From: Paenibacillus thiaminolyticus | GTDB lineage: Bacteria; Bacillota; Bacilli; Paenibacillales; Paenibacillaceae | Direction: 5' to 3' | Assembly (NCBI RefSeq): GCF_007066085.1 | Contig: NZ_CP041405.1 | Location: 1,116,001-1,180,000, forward strand | DNA: 64,000 bases | Shown: piece by piece, positions 1 through 9,095 of the stretch | Layout: the number at the start of each line of letters is the position of its first letter | Position numbering within the stretch: the first letter of the stretch is position 1 | Program-made: the position numbers and the translations under genes | Notes under the pieces: model-generated | Told to the model about the DNA's origin: nothing | The model's database searches: none | Seen by the model: only the letters and a program-made list of their open reading frames with translations

Positions 1-1042
1 CTTCATAGCGGAATGTCACGTCATTGAACTGGACATGGCCTGTGACCTGGCTGTCATTGAGCACAATCGCATCCTTCCGGTTCTCAACGTCTACCGGCGT
101 GTCCAGAAGTTCCAGCACCCGTTCGCCGGACGCTTTCGATTGTGTATAGTTGTTAATATGGAAGCCGACGCCCCACATTGGTCCGATAATGTACCAGATC
201 ATGCTGAAGAACGATACCAGTTCACCAAGAGACATTGAACGGTTGATAACCTTCGTTCCCCCAACCGCGATGAGGAGTACGATACAGAAGCAGGCCAGCA
301 TTTCCATTAAGGGAAAATAACGCCCCCATAAGGTCGATGCATAGATTTGGTTTGCCTTGTACGCCTCGTTCCGATCCGAGAACTTATCGACTTCATGGCT
401 CTCGCGCGCGAACGATTTGACAGTGCGCACACCGGTAATATTCTCCTGGACCGCCGTCGTCAATTGGCTGAATGCAATCCGCATTTCCCGGAAAGCCGGA
501 TGAATTTTGGATTCGAAGCGGAAGGCAACGAACACGAGCAGCGGAATGGAGACAAGGGTAGTTAGCGTTAACCCCCAATCGATCGAAAACATCATCGCCG
601 CGCCGAAGACCACCATCAGCACCATATTCAGGATCTGAGCGAACCCGAATCCGATAAAGTTGCGAATCGCTTCCAAATCGGCGGTCAGGCGAGACATCAG
701 GTCGCCGGTTCTTGCTTTGTCATAATAGCGGAATGATAAAAATTGCAGCTTGCGATAGCAGGCGCCCCTCATTTCATAGGCCACATGATTCCCCAGGCGT
801 CCGCCAAAAAATCCGTGCATAAATTGCAAAATGCCTTTGATGCTGACAACGACGACTACCGTTATGGCCAGCCAAGGCACCAATTCGAACCGCTTTTTTG
901 CTATCACGTCGTCGATTAGAATGCGCAGCAGATTGGGATAAACCAATCCGAGCGCCGTCGCGACAATCAAGCAAAACACCGATGCGAACAGCAGGCCTCG
1001 TTTGGGCCAGTAGAACGAGCCGAGCTGTTTGAAGACGTTCAT
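1..1042 (-). CDS. ABC transporter, fused permease/ATP-binding protein (3' end outside window)
   Basis: The gene starts at an ATG preceded by GGGAGGAG and reads off the left edge, so about 347 N-terminal residues are seen. They form the six-helix type I exporter membrane domain: hydrophobic stretches (FASVFCLIVATALGL, WLAITVVVVVSIKG, LLVFVAFRFE), the coupling-helix motif TGDLMSRLTADLEAIR, and TGVRTVKSFARE before a last helix pair. The sequence VQFNDVTFRYE at the cut end is the usual beginning of the nucleotide-binding domain. Such half-transporters act as homo- or heterodimers exporting lipids, peptides or drugs (MsbA/YheI-like families). The substrate cannot be told, and whether a partner gene follows lies outside the window. 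Confidence 0.9.
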   Translation of the reverse strand, partial: MNVFKQLGSFYWPKRGLLFASVFCLIVATALGLVYPNLLRILIDDVIAKKRFELVPWLAITVVVVVSIKGILQFMHGFFGGRLGNHVAYEMRGACYRKLQFLSFRYYDKARTGDLMSRLTADLEAIRNFIGFGFAQILNMVLMVVFGAAMMFSIDWGLTLTTLVSIPLLVFVAFRFESKIHPAFREMRIAFSQLTTAVQENITGVRTVKSFARESHEVDKFSDRNEAYKANQIYASTLWGRYFPLMEMLACFCIVLLIAVGGTKVINRSMSLGELVSFFSMIWYIIGPMWGVGFHINNYTQSKASGERVLELLDTPVDVENRKDAIVLNDSQVTGHVQFNDVTFRYE

Positions 1043-1392
1043 CGGACTTCTCCTCCCTAACTATCTTTCGTGGTGGCTGCTCAAACCATCTGTCCCCGCC
1101 GACGCGGCACACCGGAACGAATCGGAAGGCAAACATTTTGAACGCGCACTCATTAGATGTATTGCAGTTTATCATCGGCCCCATCCAACGGCAAAACGGC
1201 AATTCGCTCATAATTCCGGCTATGACTTCCTATTTCGAGAATTCAGATAACGAATCCGATGATCTCTTTTAAATCATCTGATTTCCTTCGATCCTAGCCG
1301 CTAGAGACACAATAACGCTTACCCCGTTCATACGTGGTAAGCGTTATCTTCGAATTGATGCCTTTTTGATATAGAAACCCGTTCAACTCATC
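1043..1392. other. Intergenic region between ABC exporter and dynamin gene
   Basis: No convincing gene. It holds the promoter region of the ABC gene and two inverted repeats: an imperfect one at about 1252-1282 and a strong 12-bp one at 1310-1349. Nothing else is recognised. Confidence 0.5.
1310..1349 (-). terminator. Hairpin downstream of the dynamin gene, possible terminator
   Basis: A perfect 12-bp stem (ATAACGCTTACC / GGTAAGCGTTAT) with a short loop lies 44 bp after the dynamin stop codon. The minus-strand tail is T-poor, so termination is plausible but not typical. The arms resemble a CcpA cre half (GTAAGCGTTATC), but the downstream position does not favour a regulatory site. Confidence 0.4.
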
Positions 1393-4300
1393 TCATTCCA
1401 ACGTGCGCCGCACCGCCTCGATCGCTTCACGCAGCGGCTCGGCGTCATAGTCCGTCCGCGATGCTTCATCAAGACGCTCGGCATGGGCGCGAAGCGCATC
1501 CTCCCATTGTCCGCGCAACAGTTGGGCGGTCTGGCCCATCTGCTGCAGCGCATGTTCCGCGAACGCGTCGCGATGGTCGCGCACGGTCAGTTGAATCGCC
1601 TGCGACGCTTTCTCTTCGAGCGCCTGACGAAGCGCATCGCGCCCTCCTCCTTCGAAGAAGGCTTTGGCATTGCGGAAATAAGAGCGCAGCCAGCGGACCG
1701 ATACGTCCGCAGGTTCGGCAGGCTCTTGTACCTCCGGCGTCGGCCACGACTCCAGCGGTTCCGCTGCCAAGGCGAAGCCGGGAAGCTGCTGCTCGCAATG
1801 CTCGAGCAGACGCGCACGCTGTGCCTGCACGATCCGCTTGGCCGTCTGCTCCAACCGAAGCGACGTCGCGTACAGCTCATTGGACAGCTCCTTGCGGAAC
1901 AGACGCAGCCATTCGCGGTAACACCGCTCCAGCGCGGCGTCGCCGCCGCGAGCATCCTGCCGCAGAGAGGCCGGATTGAACGCGTATGCAAAGCTGTCAT
2001 TGAACCGGTACAGCATCCGCTGCCGAACATGGTACAGCAGTTCGTCGGCTTCCTGCTCCAGCCGGGCGCTCTCGTCCGCATGCAGCCATTCGCGGGCACG
2101 CGCCTCACATTCGGAAGCCGCCTGCCGGTTATGCTCCGCCTGGCGCGCCCGCTCCGATGCGTCCGCATGCGCGGCGTCCCACATCGCCAGCAGCTGCGAC
2201 AGCACCCGGCGCAGCTCCTGGCGGGATACTTCCGCGCTCAGGCCTGCCAAATCCTCCGAAGCGAAGCGGAGGAATTGCTCCTCGAAGGCGGCAAGTCCGG
2301 AAACCTGCCACCCCTCCGCGTTGCCAGACAGCGAGGCTTCCAGTCCCCGCAGGCTCGATACCGGGAACAAGCGCGGACGGCGAATGCCGAATTCCGTCAA
2401 CCGATCCGAGACGTAGCTTACGACTCCTTCCAGCTCCTCCCCGGACGCCGCCAGATCCGCAGCGTTCACCAGGAAGAACATCTTATCCAGCTCGAAAGCG
2501 TCCTTCACGCGGCCGAGTTGGGTCAGGAACTGGCGATCCGCCTGGGAGAAGGCGTGGTTGTAATAGGTTACGAACAGGATGATATCCGCATTTTTCATAT
2601 AATTGAAGGTAACTCCGGTATGGCGGGCATTAATGGAATCTGCGCCCGGCGTATCGACGAGCACAAACCCTTCCCGGGTCAACGGGCTGTCCAGGTGCAG
2701 GTCAATCCGCTCGACGAACGCGGACTTCCATTCATCCTTGACGTAGGCGCGATATTCCTCCCAGCCGACATCAAGCGCCGCCCCGAGATGCGGACGCGCG
2801 TCGTCATATCCCCGCTTGACCGCCTGGATGAAGCTGTAGTGCGGACGCCCGGTCGGATGCAGCGTTTCCGGCGAATGCCGGTCCAGGGCCTTCAGCACCT
2901 CATCCATATCCATAGCAGCGGTCCCGCTCTCGCCCATGCTCTCCAGGGCGAAGCGAACATCGTCGAGCAGCTTCGCCTCGCTCTTCATCGTAATACGCGC
3001 CGTACCATGCGGATGATCCTCCGTCGGCGCCGCGATCGTATTGATGGCCGCCGTCGTCGGATTCGGCGAGACCGGGAGCGCATCCTGGCCCATCAGGGCG
3101 TTGGCGAACGACGATTTCCCGGCGCTGAACGCCCCGAATAAGGCGACCGTGAACCGGTTCGCCTCTAGCCGCGCGGACTTGTCGCGCAGCCCTTGCGCCA
3201 GCGGACGCATCGCCGGCAGCGGCGCCAGCGCCTGCGCGGCCTGCGTCAGCCGCTGCGCCGCATCGCGCAGCAGCCGACGCGCCCCGGCCGCTTGCACGGG
3301 TGCGCCCGCTGGCGCTTCCGCTGCGGCTGGCAGCGGTCCGCGCAGTGAAGGGGGCGCTGCCGCCGCTGCGCCGTTGTCCTGTGCCGGCAGGCGGCGCGTC
3401 TGCGGCCGCTCCACCGGTGGCAGCAAGCGCTGCGGGTCGTCCGCTTCGATAGAACGGACGCCCTCCCACGAGGCGATCAGCGCGGTGCGCTGTGCCGTCA
3501 TGGCGTGCTCCTGCGCGGCCAGCCGCTCGTCTTCCGCCAGCTCGGCGCTCAGCTCGCCAGCCAGCGCCCGCTGCGCCTCGGCCTTCCGCTCCAGCCGGGT
3601 CCGCTGCGCAGCGAGGTACGGCTCGGCCTGAGCCAGGACGGCGCGGCGAATTAGCGAGCGCGCCTCATCACCGAGCGCGCGGCAATAATTGAGCGTATAC
3701 TCCGAAGGGGCTCCTGCCCCGGGCTGAACCGCTTGTGCCAGCCATGGACCATCCAGCGCCGGCAGCGCCGCTTCCAGCTCTGCGGCTGCCTTCGCCTCGT
3801 CCATGCCGGCAGCATGGGCTGCTTCCCGAATCATGCGCAGCACATGGACCTCCGCATTGGCGCGGATTCCTTCCCGCCAAGCGTCCGCGAAGGCGGCGAG
3901 GCGCCGCTCGCGTTCCTGCTCCGTCTTCTGTCCGGAGAAGAGCAGCCCGACCCGGAAGCCAGGCATCCGCGCTTCCAAATACGACTGGGCCAGGTCACGC
4001 GTCGCCGCCGGCGTAATATTCGCATCCCGCAGCAGCTTCTGCAGCGCCTCCTGGAAGGCCGAAGACAAGGATTGCGCTTCGGCCTCCACGGCACGCACGG
4101 CCGCCTGCTGCGTCTCCCAGCGCTGCCTCAGCGCCTGTGCCGCTTCCGTCCCGCCTAGGGCTTCAATCCACGCCTGCCGCGCCTGCTCAATCGGCGCGAT
4201 GCGCATCGCGATATGGGAGACGGCCAGTTCCCTCGCTGCCCGCTCCACGCCGAACCGTACCAATGCCGCCTTGTCCTCGACGATGCGGCGCATATAGCGC

Positions 4301-5082
4301 TCCAGCGTTGCCCATTCGTTCAGCGGATGATCCGGCTCCTTCAAGCTGACATAGAAAATGGCAGCCGGCTTGAGCTGCCAAGCATCCAACGCCCGCTTCA
4401 CGTCGTCGCGGTAGATGTCGAAGGCGATCTCGCGCTCCCGGTGCTTGTCTATCTGGTTCACGATCCAGATGAGCGGCTTGCCGGCATCGGCCACTTCCTT
4501 CGCAAATGCAAAATTATATTCCGATTGAACATGATTGTAATCCGTAACATAGAACACGACATCTGCCAAGTGCATAGCCGCTTCGGTCGCTTCCCGATGA
4601 GCCGGATCGGCCGAATCGACTCCGGGCGTATCGAGCAGAGCGGCCCCTTCCTTCAGCCAATCGGCTTCATTGTACAGATACACCCGTTCCACGGCCTCCC
4701 CGTCACGGCATACCTCTGCCAGCTGTTCAATTGGCACGGAAACAACGCTCGCTTGCTCGCCGTCCCTGCGCATGATATCGGCGCGCCGCTTGCCGTAGCG
4801 AACAGTGACCACGTTCGCGCTTGTCGGGATGGGGCTGGACGGCAGCAGATCCGCTCCGCACAGCCGGTTGATCACCGTCGATTTGCCGGCAGAGAAATGC
4901 CCGCAGAACGCCAAAATAATCGTGCCTTCCCGCCATTTGCCGAGCAAATCAAGCATTTGCCGGCTCCTGGCGTGATCTCCTGTCTCGCGGAATTGATCCG
5001 CCGTATGTTTGAGCCACGCTTCCATGGAGCTAATTCCTGCTGTCGTTTCTGCGGCCGTTTGCTTTGCATTCAAGTCCAGCAT
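1393..5082 (-). CDS. dynA: Double dynamin-family GTPase (DynA/YpbR-like)
   Basis: About 1229 residues with two complete dynamin GTPase modules fused head to tail, as in B. subtilis DynA (about 1190 aa), a membrane-tethering and membrane-fusing protein that protects against pore formers and phage. Module 1: G1 GHFSAGKST near residue 61, G3 DTPGVDS near 151, G4 NQID near 209. Module 2: G1 GAFSAGKSS near 655, G3 DTPGADS near 807, G4-like NAADL near 872. The intervening and C-terminal parts are long charged helices. ATG 5082 is chosen because GGAGG lies 8 bases upstream. ATG 5088 would leave only 2 bases, and ATG 5145 lies inside a terminator hairpin. A low-complexity Ala/Pro linker separates the modules. 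Confidence 0.92.
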   Translation of the reverse strand: MLDLNAKQTAAETTAGISSMEAWLKHTADQFRETGDHARSRQMLDLLGKWREGTIILAFCGHFSAGKSTVINRLCGADLLPSSPIPTSANVVTVRYGKRRADIMRRDGEQASVVSVPIEQLAEVCRDGEAVERVYLYNEADWLKEGAALLDTPGVDSADPAHREATEAAMHLADVVFYVTDYNHVQSEYNFAFAKEVADAGKPLIWIVNQIDKHREREIAFDIYRDDVKRALDAWQLKPAAIFYVSLKEPDHPLNEWATLERYMRRIVEDKAALVRFGVERAARELAVSHIAMRIAPIEQARQAWIEALGGTEAAQALRQRWETQQAAVRAVEAEAQSLSSAFQEALQKLLRDANITPAATRDLAQSYLEARMPGFRVGLLFSGQKTEQERERRLAAFADAWREGIRANAEVHVLRMIREAAHAAGMDEAKAAAELEAALPALDGPWLAQAVQPGAGAPSEYTLNYCRALGDEARSLIRRAVLAQAEPYLAAQRTRLERKAEAQRALAGELSAELAEDERLAAQEHAMTAQRTALIASWEGVRSIEADDPQRLLPPVERPQTRRLPAQDNGAAAAAPPSLRGPLPAAAEAPAGAPVQAAGARRLLRDAAQRLTQAAQALAPLPAMRPLAQGLRDKSARLEANRFTVALFGAFSAGKSSFANALMGQDALPVSPNPTTAAINTIAAPTEDHPHGTARITMKSEAKLLDDVRFALESMGESGTAAMDMDEVLKALDRHSPETLHPTGRPHYSFIQAVKRGYDDARPHLGAALDVGWEEYRAYVKDEWKSAFVERIDLHLDSPLTREGFVLVDTPGADSINARHTGVTFNYMKNADIILFVTYYNHAFSQADRQFLTQLGRVKDAFELDKMFFLVNAADLAASGEELEGVVSYVSDRLTEFGIRRPRLFPVSSLRGLEASLSGNAEGWQVSGLAAFEEQFLRFASEDLAGLSAEVSRQELRRVLSQLLAMWDAAHADASERARQAEHNRQAASECEARAREWLHADESARLEQEADELLYHVRQRMLYRFNDSFAYAFNPASLRQDARGGDAALERCYREWLRLFRKELSNELYATSLRLEQTAKRIVQAQRARLLEHCEQQLPGFALAAEPLESWPTPEVQEPAEPADVSVRWLRSYFRNAKAFFEGGGRDALRQALEEKASQAIQLTVRDHRDAFAEHALQQMGQTAQLLRGQWEDALRAHAERLDEASRTDYDAEPLREAIEAVRRTLE

Positions 5083-5123
5083 CTTCATGTCCTCCGGTCT
5101 GCGATAATAAGGCCTGATATAAT

Positions 5124-5163
5124 GAAAACCGAGCCTTGGCTGCATCCGCCTTAGACTCGGTTT
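5124..5163 (-). terminator. Terminator between the 85-aa gene and dynA
   Basis: On the minus strand, AAACCGAG pairs with CTCGGTTTT around an internal AAGGC/GCC helix, followed by TTTTCATT. It lies just after the small upstream gene, separating it from dynA. Confidence 0.6.
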
Positions 5164-5178
5164 CTAGTTTACCATATT

Positions 5179-5436
5179 TTATTGTTCCGGGAGGATAATT
5201 TCAAATTGCTCCCCGTGCTGCAAAATGGTGATGCCCAAATCCTTCACCTTCATCACGACGACCCCCCGCTTCTGGCGCATGCGATCCACATATTGCGCAG
5301 GCACCTCGCCGGCTCCGTATATCATGACGCCTTCTACTTCTTTCTCCTCATCCTCCTGCAGCGGAGTCTGAATAATGGCCTCGTAGATATCGGAAAACTG
5401 CTCAAAATCATTCGTATAGACAGAAATGCATTTCAT
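5179..5436 (-). CDS. Conserved hypothetical protein, 85 aa
   Basis: A small acidic soluble protein beginning MKCISVYTNDFEQFSDIYEA, with a good ribosome site (AGGAGCGGTCGCG then ATG). It has no signal peptide, membrane segment or recognised motif. The alternating hydrophobic pattern (GVMIYGAGEVP, GVVVMKVKDLGITILQ) suggests a small alpha/beta fold. It lies 25 bp downstream of nth on the same strand and is probably cotranscribed with it, with a terminator after it. Function unknown. Confidence 0.75.
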   Translation of the reverse strand: MKCISVYTNDFEQFSDIYEAIIQTPLQEDEEKEVEGVMIYGAGEVPAQYVDRMRQKRGVVVMKVKDLGITILQHGEQFEIILPEQ

Positions 5437-5461
5437 CGCGACCGCTCCTATTCACGTTCTT

Positions 5462-6130
5462 TTATTTTCCAGTCTTTCTTGGTTTGGTCGCTTTCATACG
5501 TGCTTTTCCCACGCGGCAGCAATCGATGAGAGGACAAATCTCGCACCGGGGCGACTGCGCTTTGCAATGATAACGTCCAAAAAATATAAGCCGGTGATGC
5601 GTAAGCGTCCATTCGTCCCGCGGAACTTTGCGCATCAGCTTCTTCTCCACTTCCAGCACGCTGTCCTGTTCATCGGCCAGCTTCAAGCGCTTGGCTACCC
5701 GCTCCACATGCGTGTCGACCGCGATCGCCGGCACGCCGAACGCATTGGAGACAACGACATTCGCCGTCTTGCGCCCGACACCGGGAAGCTCGGTTAATTG
5801 GGCATGCTCCCGAGGCACCTCGCCGTCATACTTGTCGAGCAGCATACGGCACAGCTTCTGGATATTGCTTGCCTTGTTGCGGTACAGCCCGATCCGCCGG
5901 ATGTCCGCCTGCAGTTCCTCCAGTGGCACCGCCAAATAATCCTCGGGGCGCTTATACTTCCGGAACAAGTCCGCGGTTACTTTATTGACGGTCTCGTCCG
6001 TGCATTGGGCCGACAACAGAACGGCAATCGTCAATTCGAACGGATTGGAATGGATCAACTCGCAATGCGCATCCGGATACATGCTGGCGATCGTATCCAA
6101 TATTCGGCGTACACGTGCACTGGTTGCCAA
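5462..6130 (-). CDS. nth: Endonuclease III (DNA glycosylase/AP lyase)
   Basis: 222 aa, normal length. It removes oxidised pyrimidines and cleaves at abasic sites in base-excision repair. Visible features are the helix-hairpin-helix ELPGVGRKTANVV (about 113-125) with the catalytic lysine region LSAQCTDETVNKVT near the N terminus, the conserved Asp in AVDTHVERVAKRL, and the C-terminal [4Fe-4S] pattern C-x6-C-x2-C-x5-C (CKAQSPRCEICPLIDCC). The start is a TTG: GGAGGGAAAGAA sits immediately upstream with good spacing. In B. subtilis nth follows dnaD; here the two are about 23 kb apart. Confidence 0.96.
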   Translation of the reverse strand: MATSARVRRILDTIASMYPDAHCELIHSNPFELTIAVLLSAQCTDETVNKVTADLFRKYKRPEDYLAVPLEELQADIRRIGLYRNKASNIQKLCRMLLDKYDGEVPREHAQLTELPGVGRKTANVVVSNAFGVPAIAVDTHVERVAKRLKLADEQDSVLEVEKKLMRKVPRDEWTLTHHRLIFFGRYHCKAQSPRCEICPLIDCCRVGKARMKATKPRKTGK

Positions 6131-6153
6131 TTCTTTCCCTCCATTCCTTAGGT

Positions 6154-6190
6154 AAAAACCGTCTCATCCCTGAACAGGAATGAGACGGTC
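6154..6190 (-). terminator. Rho-independent terminator of the SLH protein gene
   Basis: On the minus strand, ACCGTCTCATTCC pairs with GGGATGAGACGGT, followed directly by TTTTT. It lies 21 bp after the stop codon of the SLH gene. Confidence 0.9.
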
Positions 6191-6210
6191 AGATACAACC
6201 CTACTGTATT

Positions 6211-8970
6211 TTAAGACAATCTTTCGATTTCAACAACCTTGTTTTTCACGATATAGAGCATAATTTCAGTGTCTTCCTTGATCGTAGACAATGAAATTTT
6301 GTCTCCTTTGGAATGAACATACACATTTGACGCCATGTTGAAGATATAATTGCTCTCCGCAAGCGAACGCTTCACATACAGATCATCTCCGCTTACTCTC
6401 CAGAAGCTCCGCTTCGTGCCGGTGATCAGATTGACCGTAGTCAGACCGTCAACGTTCTTGCGTACAAAGACCCGATCGCCGGTTTTGAGCGCATTGACAC
6501 TGCCTGTGGAAGACTCGTCCACCTGAATAACCGGATTTTTACCGAGCTGATGCACCGATGCGCTGCCCTCATTGTCACGAACCGTTAACACTCCCGAAGA
6601 GGCGTCAATCGATTCGATGCGTCCATAGGTCACTTGCACCTTGCTTGCCTCGACGAAGTTGCGGCCGTCCATCACCACATTAAGATACTCGTTAGGCTTA
6701 ATATCGGCCAACTTGATTCTCTTGCGGTCAAGATCATAGAATGACGTGCTGCCTACGCTGAATTCCTCTACGTTCGAACCGGACGTGCGCAGACGGATAC
6801 GATTGCGCGATGTATCGACGGATTGTACCTCGAACTGCTCGACGGTGCGCAGCGCCAGGGAGTTCACGGTCGTCTGATCGTCCGTTAAGTAGGCTACGAC
6901 ATAATCGCCGCTACGGAGATCGGCCACCGTTGCGCTCGTCTTATCGAATCTCTCCACGTACAATGTAGTGTTTTTGTATGGCAGCGTAACCGCCATGCCG
7001 TTCTCCAGCTTCATCGTCACCGTCTTCGCGGTGCCGCTGGCTGAGATGAACGTGCCTTCGAACTTGTTGACGAATTGGACCAGCAGCGCTTGATTGGCCG
7101 TATGCTGGATATTCGCTTTCTTCTTGCCCTCCCGCAGTTCGCTTACGATATCATCGATGTACACACTATCGCCGTTGCGTTCGAAGCGGGTCTCATTGGT
7201 CAATTTCAAGGCGTAAGGCACTTTATTCGCGTCCATTACGGTCAACAGATTGTTCGTTCGGTCATAGTTGATTACCGTTACCCCGATCAGCGTCTCCAGC
7301 TTGCGATCGAGCACTTTAATTTTCGTAACCAGATCATCGCTGTTCAACGTCAGTTCCACCCGATCGCCGAATTCTCCGGCAACCAGATCATCGAACGTCG
7401 GAACCTTGATGCCTTCCATAATGATTTCCACGTTAGGCGCGAGCATCTTCGCTTCCAGCTTGTCATTCTCCTTGCGGATCGTCAAGCTCGTCTTCGCGGC
7501 TCCCTTCTCGTACAGACGGCCCGTCATCGTCAACTCCGTCAATTGGGTCAGTTCAATCGACTGGACGATGCTGTTCTTAACCACGTAGGAGATTGCCGAA
7601 TCCGGCTTCAGATCTTTGATGCCGTTCATCAGTTGATCCTTGTAGCGCACAACCGCATCCTCAGCGACGGTGAAGGTCTCTTCACTTCCGCTCTCTGGCT
7701 TTATCGTAATGGAACGGTTGGTCGCGTCAACGGCGACAACGGTGCCCTTGTCCGATTTGTTGACAGGGCCGGACTTCACTTGAAGCTCGATTACTTTGCG
7801 ATCGGAGGTAAAGGTTTCCCGCTTAATCTCCAGCACGCTGTCCTCCGTCAGCTGCGAAGCCTGGATCGAGTTGCCGCTTGCGTCTTTCAGCACGGTCGAC
7901 GAATCATAGAAAATTTCAGTCAAATCCGCTGTGCCGTCACGCTTCACGTACAGCTTGTTCTCCGAGCTAACGGCGTATTTCAGCGTAGCTTGAGAGGATT
8001 CCACCTGCGGCGTGCTGTCGAGCAGCTCGACGAAAGCGCCGGCCCCGCCGCTGCCAAGGACTCGCACCTTCGTGTACAGCGCCAGATCGGATGCCTTGAT
8101 CGCTTTATCCGAATCGGCCTGGTAATACAGCGTCTTGTCATCGAGACGGAACGTCGAAGCCTGGTCATTCTCCCCGTACAAGCGGATTTCCTTGTCCGTC
8201 AGCTCCATAATATAGCCAATCGACTCGTTCTCGCGCTTGACGTCCGCTATCTTCTCCCCGCGGCTGAAAAAGGTCGCAAGCTGCGCGCGCGTGACCTTGC
8301 CCAGCGGGTCGAATTTGTTGCCGTTCAGGCCGGCTGCCAGCTTCAAATCGACGGCAGTATTGACATAGCCGAGCGCAGACGAGGAAATCTTGCTGTTATC
8401 GGCAAAAGAAGTCTGCTTGCTCTTCGCCTGCTTGGCTTCCTCTTCCTTGCCGACGGCACGTACGAGGATTTTCGTAATCCATTCCCGCGTCGCTTTCTTC
8501 TCGCCCCAGCTGCTCTTCGGATCCGGATTCGCCATTTCCTCGTTCTTGTCGATAAGCCCCTTCTGGAAGGCAAGCACGACGTAAGGCTTGAAAATTTCGC
8601 CCACCTTGAAGTCGGCTGGCAGAGCAACTGAATCGGACGAGTTCAATTCTCCCTGCAGACCCATGAAGCGGATCGCCATCGTGATCGCCTCTTGCTGGGT
8701 GACGTCGTCATTCGGGCGGAATTTGCCGTTGTTGCCCTTCAAAATATCCAAAGCTGCGAGCTTATGTATATGCTTCTCAGCCCAGAATCCCAAATTAACA
8801 TCGCTGAACATCGGGCTGACTCCCGCGGACGCAGACTGATTCTGCGCCGTCTGTGCGGACTCTGCCGCCATAACTGCCATTGGCGCGGAAGTGAGCGTCA
8901 GCGAGACGGCAAGCAGCGCGCTGCCAAGCGTACGGAACTTGCGCTTTGGTTGTGTATTATTCGAGTGCAT
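6211..8970 (-). CDS. S-layer-homology (SLH) domain surface protein, 919 aa
   Basis: Secreted cell-surface protein. A Sec signal peptide (basic KRKFR then LGSALLAVSLTLTSAPMAVMA, likely cut after AMA/AES-type Ala residues near 36) is followed by SLH repeats spanning about 50-250 (MFSDVNLGFWAEKHIHKLA; later FDPLGKVTRAQLATFFSR), which bind pyruvylated secondary wall polymer. The remaining about 650 residues are repeated beta-rich units with a pattern of 'VxSIDxxxxxITVRDxxG' (for example IESIDASSGVLTVRDN, VVAVDATNRSITIKPE), likely a rod of small beta modules. No catalytic domain is seen. Monocistronic: a terminator follows and the upstream region carries a 12-bp tandem repeat. Confidence 0.9.
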   Translation of the reverse strand: MHSNNTQPKRKFRTLGSALLAVSLTLTSAPMAVMAAESAQTAQNQSASAGVSPMFSDVNLGFWAEKHIHKLAALDILKGNNGKFRPNDDVTQQEAITMAIRFMGLQGELNSSDSVALPADFKVGEIFKPYVVLAFQKGLIDKNEEMANPDPKSSWGEKKATREWITKILVRAVGKEEEAKQAKSKQTSFADNSKISSSALGYVNTAVDLKLAAGLNGNKFDPLGKVTRAQLATFFSRGEKIADVKRENESIGYIMELTDKEIRLYGENDQASTFRLDDKTLYYQADSDKAIKASDLALYTKVRVLGSGGAGAFVELLDSTPQVESSQATLKYAVSSENKLYVKRDGTADLTEIFYDSSTVLKDASGNSIQASQLTEDSVLEIKRETFTSDRKVIELQVKSGPVNKSDKGTVVAVDATNRSITIKPESGSEETFTVAEDAVVRYKDQLMNGIKDLKPDSAISYVVKNSIVQSIELTQLTELTMTGRLYEKGAAKTSLTIRKENDKLEAKMLAPNVEIIMEGIKVPTFDDLVAGEFGDRVELTLNSDDLVTKIKVLDRKLETLIGVTVINYDRTNNLLTVMDANKVPYALKLTNETRFERNGDSVYIDDIVSELREGKKKANIQHTANQALLVQFVNKFEGTFISASGTAKTVTMKLENGMAVTLPYKNTTLYVERFDKTSATVADLRSGDYVVAYLTDDQTTVNSLALRTVEQFEVQSVDTSRNRIRLRTSGSNVEEFSVGSTSFYDLDRKRIKLADIKPNEYLNVVMDGRNFVEASKVQVTYGRIESIDASSGVLTVRDNEGSASVHQLGKNPVIQVDESSTGSVNALKTGDRVFVRKNVDGLTTVNLITGTKRSFWRVSGDDLYVKRSLAESNYIFNMASNVYVHSKGDKISLSTIKEDTEIMLYIVKNKVVEIERLS

Positions 8971-8988
8971 ATGTAATCCCCTTCCCCA

Positions 8989-9023
8989 AATAGTCCATGT
9001 AATAGTCCATGTAATAGTCCATG
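8989..9023. repeat. 12-bp tandem repeat (2.9 copies) upstream of SLH gene
   Basis: AATAGTCCATGT is repeated at 8989, 9001 and (11 of 12 bases) 9013. It lies 19 bp upstream of the SLH start codon, partly in its probable 5' leader. Slippage could alter the leader length. Confidence 0.9.
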
Positions 9024-9054
9024 AAAATTGCTATAAGTAGTTCCATTTCGACAA

Positions 9055-9081
9055 GAACAGGGGCAATTCCTGCCCCTGTTC
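9055..9081 (-). terminator. Hairpin after the GerMN lipoprotein gene
   Basis: GAACAGGGGCA pairs perfectly with TGCCCCTGTTC around a 5-base loop, 15 bp after the stop codon. The T-tract on the minus side is poor (TTGTCG), and AAAAA follows on the plus side. Probably a terminator. Confidence 0.6.
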
Positions 9082-9095
9082 CCAAAAAGTTCGTA

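Noticed and set aside
1310..1349. CcpA cre site
   Set aside because: The match is symmetrical because it forms a hairpin, and it lies downstream of a gene rather than at a promoter; a terminator-like role is simpler.
1483..3141. A 552-codon plus-strand frame opposite the dynamin gene
   Set aside because: It lies entirely antisense to a gene with clear GTPase motifs, has an Arg/Pro/Ala-skewed composition and no ribosome site; it is a product of high G+C codon third positions.
7075..8631. A 518-codon plus-strand frame opposite the SLH gene
   Set aside because: Antisense to a strongly supported secreted protein; composition and lack of start signals indicate a mirror frame.
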